Origin: Prevotella sp. UBA1705
GTDB taxonomy: Bacteria > Bacteroidota > Bacteroidia > Bacteroidales > Bacteroidaceae
Length of the DNA stretch: 5,381 bases
Assembly (NCBI GenBank): GCA_002317385.1
Contig: DCJH01000032.1
Coordinates: 1-5,381 of the forward strand
Reading direction: 5' to 3'
Below the pieces are notes generated by a model. That model saw only the letters and a list, made by a program, of their open reading frames with translations. It did no database searches and was not told where the DNA came from. Made by a program: the position numbers and the translations under genes. This document shows, piece by piece, positions 1 to 5,035 of the stretch (its first letter is position 1; the number at the start of each line of letters is the position of its first letter).

Positions 1-459
1 AAGGACGAGGTGCGCCGCGTGGGCTACCAGCTTCAGATGCCCGAGCGACTCATCAAGCGCCATCCGTTCCCCGGCCCGGGGCTCGCCGTGCGCATCCTTG
101 GCGACATCACGCGCGAGAAAGTGCGTATCCTGCAGGATGCCGACGACATCTATATCGAGAAGATGCACAACTATATCCTGCCCGACGGCACCAGTCTCTA
201 CGACCACGTTTGGCAGGCCGGCACGGTGCTTCTCTCCACCATCCGCTCCGTGGGAGTGATGGGCGACGAGCGTACCTACGAGCATCCGGTGGCCCTCCGC
301 GCCGTAACCTCGATGGATGCCATGACGGCCGACTGGGCCCATCTGCCCTACGACTTCATGGCCGACGTGTCCAACGAGATCATCCGCAAGGTGAAGGGTG
401 TGAACCGCGTGTGCTACGACATCTCCTCGAAACCGCCTTCGACCATCGAGTGGGAGTAA
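1..459 (+). CDS. guaA: GMP synthase (glutamine-hydrolysing), C-terminal part
   Basis: This is the last 152 codons of GMP synthase; the reading frame is open from base 1, so the gene begins before the window. The enzyme converts XMP to GMP in the cytoplasm, using ATP and ammonia released from glutamine, as the last step of guanine nucleotide synthesis. What remains is the end of the synthetase part and the C-terminal dimerisation domain. The signatures are H-P-F-P-G-P-G-L-A-V-R-I near the start, the motif V-G-V-M-G-D-E-R-T-Y, and the family's typical ending D-I-S-S-K-P-P-S-T-I-E-W-E followed by TAA. The amidotransferase domain and the P-loop lie outside. The full protein in this family is a little over 500 residues, so roughly 30 percent is seen. 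No frameshift or damage is visible. A strong terminator follows 25 bases after the stop, so guaA is probably the last gene of its transcript. Identification is very secure. Confidence 0.97.
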   Translation, partial: KDEVRRVGYQLQMPERLIKRHPFPGPGLAVRILGDITREKVRILQDADDIYIEKMHNYILPDGTSLYDHVWQAGTVLLSTIRSVGVMGDERTYEHPVALRAVTSMDAMTADWAHLPYDFMADVSNEIIRKVKGVNRVCYDISSKPPSTIEWE

Positions 460-484
460 GGTTCCACGGAAATGACCAATAAAC

Positions 485-527
485 AAGGGAATGATTTAAC
501 CGTCAGGGTTATCTCATTCCTTTTTTT
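485..527 (+). terminator. Rho-independent terminator of guaA, possibly shared with the converging gene
   Basis: The outer stem pairs GGAATGA (488-494) with TCATTCC (514-520), seven perfect pairs. A small internal loop separates it from an inner stem of TAACC (497-501) with GGTTA (507-511) around a five-base loop. Seven T residues follow at once (521-527). This is a canonical terminator for guaA. It lies between two converging genes. On the minus strand the hairpin is followed by a poorer T-tract (TTGTTTATT), so it may also stop transcription of the gene at 587-1927, but less surely. I see no separate terminator for that gene between 528 and 586. Confidence 0.92.
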
Positions 528-586
528 GTTGATTCTAATAAGGTTGTATGTCTCAAGCCCCAGCCCACGGATTTTTTGCCCAGACA

Positions 587-1927
587 TCAGGATGCGTCGG
601 CGGTGTCGGTGAGCTGCTCCACGCGCAGAGTGTCGAGGGCGGCGAGATATTCGTCGAGCATGCGCTCTATCTGCTGTTCGGCGGCGGGCGAGATGCGCAG
701 CGAGGTGTCGTCGTCGCGCTTGGGCGACTTGCGCCCGAGGATGGCACGCACCATCATTCCGGTGCCCAGCGTACTGGCGTCGCGGTTGAGGGTGAACACC
801 TCGGCGCCGTCTTCCTTCTGCGTCTTGGCCACGAGATGGGCATCCGAGAGGATGTCGAGGCTACGCATGAGCTGCGCATAGCTGAAGCGCGTCTGCTGCA
901 GCAGGTCGCGGGTGAGCATCGGGCCACCGCCCTGACGCTGCCGGCGGCACAGCAGACTGAGCACTACGCCGCTCTTTCTCACCTTCTCCATGAGGCTGTC
1001 GGTGCGGTCTTCACCCAGATGGCCGTCGGCGAGCTCCTGGTTGGCGCGCCCCAACTCGGCAAATCCGATGCAGATAAACCACGACAGCTGCATCCAGAGC
1101 ATGAGCAGCGGCAGGGCGGCCAGCGAGCCGTAGATGACGTTGTAGCTCGTAAACAGCACCTGGAAATGCACATACACCGTCTGCAGTCCGATGATGCAGA
1201 GGCCGGCAAGCATGGCCGGAAACCACACCATGCGGAACCTCACCTTAGTGTTGGGCAGAAAAACATACATCAACGTGAAGAACAGCGTGAGCACGGCGAG
1301 GGGGATGAGGAAGCTGATGAGCCCCTTGAACAGCGGCGTGAGCACCTGGAAGTCGGGCAGGCGGCCGAGGATGGAATAGAAAAACACGGTCAGACCGGAG
1401 AACAGAACGATGGCCAGTGGCACGAGGAAGATGATCGACACATAGTCGATGATGGCATTGGCAAAGCTCCGTTCCTTCTTCACCGCCCAGATACCGTTGA
1501 ACACATCCTCGATATTGTTGAACAGTGAGATGCCGCTATAGAGCATGAACACCAGCGAGATGCCGATCACCACGCCCGTGTGGGTGTAGCCGATATACGA
1601 TTTGGCCAGCGTGAGGATGGCGTCGGCCACTTGCGGCTGCCCCACCAACACGCGGCGGCACCACTCCGCGATATAGTCTTCGAAGCCGAAGCCGCGCCCC
1701 ACGGCGAATATCACCGCAAACACAGGGATAATGGCCATCATCGTGTTGAACGAGAGCTGGGCGGCATAGCCCCAGTGGTTGTCTACGAAAAGCCCTTTGA
1801 ACACCAGATAGAGGCGCTGGGCGAGATAGGCCAGCGGGTTCTCGCTGAACGCCACGTTGCCCTTGACCCAGATGGTGCGCTTGAAGAAAAAGAAGAATTT
1901 ATTGACCGTGAAACCGAAGTCAGACAT
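587..1927 (-). CDS. YihY/BrkB-family inner membrane protein with C-terminal winged-helix-like domain
   Basis: A 446-residue integral membrane protein of the YihY/virulence factor BrkB family. The molecular role of this family is not established; the old name 'ribonuclease BN' for E. coli YihY is a known misassignment. Six hydrophobic segments are visible, at about residues 55-77, 118-138, 160-184, 202-224, 235-258 and 268-290. Family-type motifs are Y-A-A-Q-L-S-F-N-T-M-M-A-I-I-P (54-68), L-P-N-T-K-V-R-F (224-231) and Y-N-V-I-Y-G-S-L-A-A-L-P (262-273). After residue 300 comes a soluble tail: 310-385 looks like a winged helix (L-T-R-D-L-L-Q-Q-T, then L-D-I-L-S-D-A-H-L-V), and 400-446 is charged. 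The protein is about 150 residues longer than E. coli YihY because of this tail, a layout known in other bacteria. The N-terminus has an unusual K-F-F-F-F-F-K run (10-16). The ATG at 1927-1925 is chosen because a promoter-like motif lies about 70 bases upstream. The gene converges on guaA and appears monocistronic. Confidence 0.93.
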   Translation of the reverse strand: MSDFGFTVNKFFFFFKRTIWVKGNVAFSENPLAYLAQRLYLVFKGLFVDNHWGYAAQLSFNTMMAIIPVFAVIFAVGRGFGFEDYIAEWCRRVLVGQPQVADAILTLAKSYIGYTHTGVVIGISLVFMLYSGISLFNNIEDVFNGIWAVKKERSFANAIIDYVSIIFLVPLAIVLFSGLTVFFYSILGRLPDFQVLTPLFKGLISFLIPLAVLTLFFTLMYVFLPNTKVRFRMVWFPAMLAGLCIIGLQTVYVHFQVLFTSYNVIYGSLAALPLLMLWMQLSWFICIGFAELGRANQELADGHLGEDRTDSLMEKVRKSGVVLSLLCRRQRQGGGPMLTRDLLQQTRFSYAQLMRSLDILSDAHLVAKTQKEDGAEVFTLNRDASTLGTGMMVRAILGRKSPKRDDDTSLRISPAAEQQIERMLDEYLAALDTLRVEQLTDTADAS

Positions 1928-1994
1928 AGGCTTTGATGCTAAAGTTTAATCATAGTTTTGTCGTCGGGCGGCAGTTTTCTGCCCCAGACAAATG

Positions 1995-2025
1995 CAAATA
2001 TAGGCGTTTTTTGGCAGACAGCCAA
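1995..2025 (-). promoter_or_regulatory. Putative Bacteroidetes-type promoter of the YihY-family gene
   Basis: Read on the minus strand, TATATTTG (2002-1995) matches the Bacteroidetes -7 consensus TAnnTTTG. A TTG (2025-2023) lies 20 bases upstream, at the position of the -33 element, which is ideally TTTG. The predicted transcript start near 1991 gives a leader of about 65 bases before the ATG at 1927. The leader has no Shine-Dalgarno sequence, as is usual in this phylum. Found by consensus matching only. Confidence 0.55.
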
Positions 2026-2152
2026 CCTTGCGGCGCATATTTTACAGACCTCGCCCCCGCCTTCCCCGTTTTTCCCTCTGCCGCGTCTCGTTCCGCCCCT
2101 CCATCTCTATGTCTTCGCCATGCGATAGTAGCCCCTTCGCCATCTCTACCTC

Positions 2153-2209
2153 ATCGCGCGGCGATAAAGTACTAATCGTCGCGCCTTTAGTACCTTTTCG
2201 CCTCGCGAT
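2153..2209. repeat. Long imperfect inverted repeat with an alternative internal hairpin
   Basis: Bases 2153-2175 pair with 2187-2209 at 20 of 23 positions; the mismatches are 2159/2203, 2165/2197 and 2168/2194, and the loop is 11 bases (2176-2186). The left arm can instead pair with the loop region: GCGCGGCGAT (2156-2165) with ATCGTCGCGC (2175-2184), ten pairs including one G-T wobble and a nine-base loop containing the palindrome AGTACT. The two folds exclude each other. Neither is followed by a convincing T-run. The element lies upstream of the predicted promoter of the YihY-family gene, so it is probably not in that gene's leader. It could be a small mobile palindromic repeat. The name and copy number are unknown to me. 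Confidence 0.75.
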
Positions 2210-2223
2210 TCCTACCTTTTGGC

Positions 2224-2340
2224 AAGACAGGGTAACAGGGGCGCGGGAGAGAAGACATAGTAACAGAATAACTATTTTATAATTGGCTGATACATAGTGA
2301 TATAAAAGGATATGACAAGACAGAGTAACAGAATAACTTT
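2224..2340 (+). repeat. Three related direct repeats, core AAGACAnnGTAACAG
   Basis: The copies start at 2224 (AAGACAGGGTAACAG), 2252 (AAGACATAGTAACAG) and 2317 (AAGACAGAGTAACAG). Copies two and three continue alike through AATAACT to about 2273 and 2338, giving 22 bases with one or two differences. Spacings are 28 and 65 bases, so this is neither a regular tandem array nor a CRISPR. Looser echoes (AAGACAG at 2384, AAAGACAT at 2391) follow. The segments are AT-rich, unlike the GC-rich repeats on either side. Confidence 0.6.
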
Positions 2341-2432
2341 TTGGGGAGGGTTTCAGACAGAACTACATAAAAAGCATATTTTGAAGACAGAAAGACATCA
2401 AAACATTATCATCGACATACGGCAATCGGCAC

Positions 2433-2490
2433 CCCGACCTTCGGGCATATTACTCCCCTCCTTTCAGGGGAGGGGCAAGGGGGAGAGGCT
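2433..2490. repeat. Pair of GC-rich hairpins resembling a Bacteroidetes interspersed repeat
   Basis: The first hairpin is CCCGA (2433-2437) with TCGGG (2441-2445) around a three-base loop. The second is CCCCTCC (2455-2461) with GGAGGGG (2469-2475) around a seven-base loop, followed by CAAGGGGGAGAGG. Text of this CCCCTCC...GGGGAGGGG kind is commonly seen between genes in Prevotella and other Bacteroidetes, in the manner of REP elements; that is from memory, not from a search. It lies about 40 bases past the stop of the minus-strand ATP-grasp gene. On that strand it is followed by TAATATG rather than a T-run, so it is a poor intrinsic terminator but might protect the 3' end of the mRNA. Confidence 0.6.
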
Positions 2491-2513
2491 TGGAGGAATG
2501 GCTTGAAGGGCAA

Positions 2514-3593
2514 CTATTTCATAGATTCTATTTCCAAATGATATCTCCCATCATACCGGATGAGCATGGTGGCAGGGAGGGGGGAAAGGCCTGTGGACAG
2601 GGAAAGGGCGGCATGACCCATGGTGCGACGCAGGTTGAGCTCCACGCAGGGGTGCAGGAAGGTGGTGCCATGGTGGGTAACCACCATCATGTCTATGCCG
2701 AAAGGTCCGCGGTAGGTGCCGTTGAAGGCGGGAGATAAGAGGCTGATAATCTGATGCTTCACGTCGCCGAGGAGCTGCGGCGAGAGGTGGCGGTGAAGCT
2801 GTTGGAGCTTGTGCGCTTCGGTGTCGAGCAGGTTGCCGGTGTAGGCGCCGTGGGTGGTGCTAAACAGGGAGAGCCCTCGGTAGGCTATTGTGCCTCGTCC
2901 GTCGCTCTCAAACTCCATGCCGAAATCCATCGTTTTGTTGTAGAGCGGCTCGGCCATGAGGCTGCCCTGACGCTCAATGACGTTGGCCATCCAGTTGGCC
3001 ACGGGCGGGTCTATCTCGACGGGTGCGCCTGGATGGTGGGTGCGCAGGTACCTCATGCCGCGCCCGCTGCTGCTCCACGGGGCTTTGACCACGAGGCCTT
3101 GGGAGTTGTGGGTCAGTGCCTTCACCTCGTCGACCGACCTCAGTTCGTGGGCCTCGCCGATGGTGCCGGGAAGTGTGGTGAGCGGGCGGAGCAGATGGGT
3201 GGTGCCCCATGCCCGATGGCTCATGCGCCGCACAAGGTCCAGTTGCTCGTCGGTGGGCAGCAGATGAGGACTCATGCCGCAGTCCAGGAGCTGCTGGCGC
3301 AGGGCCAGATTCCATCCCCATGGCTCCACCTCCACGTCTTGCTTGTGGCGCAACATCGCGCAGAGCATCGCGCGGTCGGCCAACGTGGCCTTGGGCTCTA
3401 TGCCTATCTGGCTGAGGCTCAGGCGCGCCAGAGTGATGTCGTCTACCCATACCACATCGCCTTCGCCAGCCCAAAGTGCAGGCAGGAACCCCAGGTCGTG
3501 GCGCAGTTGCCGGCCTGCCCGCGGGGCGGTGAACCGGCTCTGATGGGCCGCCAGGGCCAGGTCGTGCTCGGGGTTGAAGACATGTAATTTCAT
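2514..3593 (-). CDS. ATP-grasp fold protein of unknown function
   Basis: A 359-residue soluble protein with no signal peptide or membrane segment. The pattern is that of ATP-grasp enzymes, which activate a carboxylate with ATP and join it to an amine or thiol. Visible parts are a nucleotide-binding lysine strand G-L-V-V-K-A-P-W (166-173, K170), the flexible loop S-S-S-G-R-G (174-179), M-A-E-P-L (213-217), D-F-G-M-E-F (223-228), and the metal-binding set D301 (in F-G-I-D-M-M-V) with E318 and N320 (in V-E-L-N-L-R-R-T-M-G). The N-terminus, K-L-H-V-F-N-P-E-H-D-L-A-L-A, is a conserved-looking opening I associate with uncharacterised Bacteroidetes proteins. The substrate is unknown. I start at the ATG at 3593. 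The frame stays open back to an ATG at 3722, but those 43 extra residues lack protein character and overlap a promoter-like motif. The gene is divergent from the ATPase at 3805. It stands alone: the next minus-strand gene begins nearly 600 bases on. Confidence 0.88.
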   Translation of the reverse strand: MKLHVFNPEHDLALAAHQSRFTAPRAGRQLRHDLGFLPALWAGEGDVVWVDDITLARLSLSQIGIEPKATLADRAMLCAMLRHKQDVEVEPWGWNLALRQQLLDCGMSPHLLPTDEQLDLVRRMSHRAWGTTHLLRPLTTLPGTIGEAHELRSVDEVKALTHNSQGLVVKAPWSSSGRGMRYLRTHHPGAPVEIDPPVANWMANVIERQGSLMAEPLYNKTMDFGMEFESDGRGTIAYRGLSLFSTTHGAYTGNLLDTEAHKLQQLHRHLSPQLLGDVKHQIISLLSPAFNGTYRGPFGIDMMVVTHHGTTFLHPCVELNLRRTMGHAALSLSTGLSPLPATMLIRYDGRYHLEIESMK

Positions 3594-3613
3594 CTTTCGG
3601 TGCTTTGACAGCG

Positions 3614-3621
3614 CAAAGTTA
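3614..3621 (-). promoter_or_regulatory. Putative -7 element for the ATP-grasp gene
   Basis: On the minus strand TAACTTTG (3621-3614) fits TAnnTTTG exactly. It sits about 20 bases before the ATG at 3593, which would give a very short leader. No good TTTG is found at the -33 position (around 3640-3645 the strand reads GCGTGGTC), so the promoter is either weak, activator-dependent or a chance match. Its position supports the shorter start choice for the gene. Confidence 0.4.
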
Positions 3622-3718
3622 ATAAACAATTTTGACAGACCACGCTGCAGGGGCAAGGAATATGTGGCTTTTCGGGCAAAATATGGGGTGGATATGTATG
3701 TGCAAAAAATCCTAAAAT

Positions 3719-3731
3719 GCAAAAGTTTTGC
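3719..3731. promoter_or_regulatory. Palindrome GCAAAAGTTTTGC, possible operator between divergent genes
   Basis: A perfect 13-base palindrome (GCAAAA-G-TTTTGC) lies in the spacer between the divergent ATP-grasp and ATPase genes. It ends nine bases before the -33 element of the ATPase promoter. The heptamer TTTGCAA also occurs at 3741-3747 and again at 3768-3774, overlapping both promoter elements. Such spacing would suit a regulator site, but AT-rich palindromes arise easily by chance. Confidence 0.3.
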
Positions 3732-3740
3732 TATCTTGAG

Positions 3741-3771
3741 TTTGCAATTTTAAAATAATATATTATCTTTG
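3741..3771 (+). promoter_or_regulatory. Bacteroidetes-type promoter of the DUF4143 ATPase gene
   Basis: TTTG (3741-3744), 19 bases, then TATCTTTG (3764-3771) is a full match to the Bacteroidetes housekeeping promoter consensus. It is the best promoter in the window. Transcription would begin near 3775, leaving about 30 bases before the ATG at 3805. The leader has no Shine-Dalgarno sequence but carries a perfect tandem duplication of AAGCAAATC (3783-3791 and 3792-3800). Confidence 0.8.
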
Positions 3772-3804
3772 CAAATGAATATAAGCAAATCAAGCAAATC
3801 GTAG

Positions 3805-4992
3805 ATGGAAGCTTTCTTTCGCACTCACACCTACCTCGTAGAACATACCAATGCCGCCGTTCGCCGCTCGCTCATGGATGAGATAGACTGGAACGACCGC
3901 CTTATCGGCATTAAGGGTACCCGAGGCGTGGGCAAGACGACGTTCCTGCTGCAGTATGCGAAAGAGAAGTTTGGCAAGGACGACCGGCAATGCCTGTATG
4001 TCAACATGAACAACTTCTACTTCCAGGGACAGGGAATTGCTGATTTCGCGCGTGAGTTTGTGGCCCAAGGCGGTAGGGTGCTGCTCATCGACCAGGTGTT
4101 CAAGCAGCCCAATTGGAGTGAGGAGCTGCGGCGATGTTACCACGAGTTCCCCCAGCTGAAGATAGTCTTCACCGGTTCGAGTGTGATGCGCCTGAAGGAA
4201 GAGAATCCCGAGCTCAACGGCATCGTGAAGGGGTATAACCTCCGAGGGTTCTCGTTTCGCGAGTTCATCAACCTGCAGACGGGGCAGAACTTCCAGCCCT
4301 GCACGCTCAGCGAAATTGTGAACAACCACGAACATATCGTGAAGAAGATACTGCCCTATGTGAGTCCGCTGCAATATTTTCAGGACTATCTGCACCACGG
4401 GTTCTATCCGCTCTTCCTCGAACACAGTAATTTCTCAGAGAATCTGCTCAAGACCATGAACATGATGACCGAGGTGGACATCCTGCTCATCAAGCAGATC
4501 GACTTGAAATATCTCACCAAAATCAAGAAACTTTTCTATCTTCTCGCTGTGGAGGGCATCCATGCGCCCAACATCAGTCAGCTGGCCAACCAGATAGACA
4601 CCAGCCGTGCCACGGTGATGAACTATATCAAATACCTTGCCGATGCCCGCTTGATCAACATTATCTACAGCTGCGGCCACCATTTCCCCAAGAAACCGTC
4701 TAAGGTAATGCTCCACAATCCCAACCTGATGTATGCCATCTATCCCATTACGGTGGACACGCAGGACGTGATGGAGACCTTCTTCGTGAACTGCATGTGG
4801 AAAGACCACAAGGTGAACGAGGGGACGAGTGCCCACAACTATATGATCGATGAGAGCCGCAAGTTCCGCATCTGCGACGCGCAGGCTCAGGGCAAGCAAC
4901 GCAATAACAACGAGACAATATACGCACAGTATAACACCGAGATAGGACACGGCAACCATATTCCTCTGTGGCTGTTCGGGTTCCTCTATTAA
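3805..4992 (+). CDS. AAA_14/DUF4143-type ATP-binding protein with altered catalytic motifs
   Basis: A 395-residue protein with the layout of the widespread AAA_14 plus DUF4143 family, whose cellular role is not established. The Walker A motif is G-T-R-G-V-G-K-T (38-45, K44). Walker B is R-V-L-L-I-D-Q (91-97), followed by P-N-W (102-104). A sensor-like V-F-T-G-S-S is at 121-126, and G-F-S-F-R-E-F (148-154) follows. Residues 252-288 look like a winged helix-turn-helix (I-S-Q-L-A-N-Q-I-D-T-S-R-A-T-V). The C-terminus ends I-P-L-W-L-F-G-F-L-Y, typical of Bacteroidetes members. Two departures stand out. The usual Walker B D-E is D-Q (Q97, codon CAG at 4093-4095). The usual F-E-x-G-G-K near the end reads F-R-I-C-D-A (354-359). 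The frame is intact and full length, so it is not an obvious pseudogene. The start follows the promoter at 3741-3771, and TAG immediately precedes the ATG, ruling out an in-frame extension. The stop is doubled (TAATAA). Confidence 0.9.
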   Translation: MEAFFRTHTYLVEHTNAAVRRSLMDEIDWNDRLIGIKGTRGVGKTTFLLQYAKEKFGKDDRQCLYVNMNNFYFQGQGIADFAREFVAQGGRVLLIDQVFKQPNWSEELRRCYHEFPQLKIVFTGSSVMRLKEENPELNGIVKGYNLRGFSFREFINLQTGQNFQPCTLSEIVNNHEHIVKKILPYVSPLQYFQDYLHHGFYPLFLEHSNFSENLLKTMNMMTEVDILLIKQIDLKYLTKIKKLFYLLAVEGIHAPNISQLANQIDTSRATVMNYIKYLADARLINIIYSCGHHFPKKPSKVMLHNPNLMYAIYPITVDTQDVMETFFVNCMWKDHKVNEGTSAHNYMIDESRKFRICDAQAQGKQRNNNETIYAQYNTEIGHGNHIPLWLFGFLY

Positions 4993-5035
4993 TAAACATT
5001 CAAAAACATTATAAACTTTATTATTACACACAAAA

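Larger units (their letters stand above)
1928..2513. other. Noncoding region between two minus-strand genes, rich in repeats and structures
   Basis: About 590 bases with no credible gene. Short open frames here (for example 1933-2175 and 2028-2282) have no recognisable protein character and run through the structured repeats. From right to left along transcription, the stretch holds a pair of GC-rich hairpins (2433-2475), an AT-rich part with related direct repeats (2224-2340), a long inverted repeat (2153-2209), a pyrimidine-rich tract (2051-2110; only 10 purines in 60 bases) and the promoter of the YihY-family gene. The ATP-grasp gene ends at 2514 with no typical U-tailed terminator that I can find. 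The composition switches sharply between AT-rich and GC-rich patches, which suggests accumulated repeat insertions rather than one functional leader. Confidence 0.8.

Noticed and set aside
548..587. Terminator for the YihY-family gene from ATGTCT (548-553) pairing with AGACAT (582-587)
   Set aside because: Only six pairs around a 28-base loop with no T-run. The hairpin at 485-527 is the better candidate.
472..612. Short plus-strand frame of about 46 codons after guaA
   Set aside because: It runs straight through the guaA terminator hairpin and into the end of the converging gene. No support as a gene.
548..1528. Open frame of 326 codons on the plus strand
   Set aside because: It is antisense to the well-supported YihY-family gene. 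Its product is rich in H, E and Q with no domain character, as expected of a shadow frame in GC-rich coding DNA.
2224..2340. CRISPR-like array
   Set aside because: Only three imperfect short copies with unequal spacing (28 and 65 bases) and no cas genes in the window.
2433..2475. Hairpins as an intrinsic terminator for the ATP-grasp gene
   Set aside because: On the minus strand the hairpins are not followed by a T-run, so a repeat element is the better reading.
1933..2506. Several short plus-strand frames (1933-2175, 2028-2282, 2312-2506)
   Set aside because: They cross the inverted repeat, the direct repeats and the REP-like hairpins, and their products look like translated repeat DNA.
2754..3587. 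Open frame of 277 codons on the plus strand
   Set aside because: It is antisense to the ATP-grasp gene, whose frame carries clear catalytic motifs. The plus-strand product has no recognisable features.
3594..3722. Possible 43-residue N-terminal extension of the ATP-grasp protein
   Set aside because: The extension lacks protein-like character, overlaps the TAACTTTG motif and AT-rich spacer, and precedes a conserved-looking natural start M-K-L-H-V-F-N-P.
3790..4425. Open frame of 211 codons on the minus strand
   Set aside because: It lies opposite the Walker A and Walker B coding part of the ATPase gene and would read through its leader. Shadow frame.
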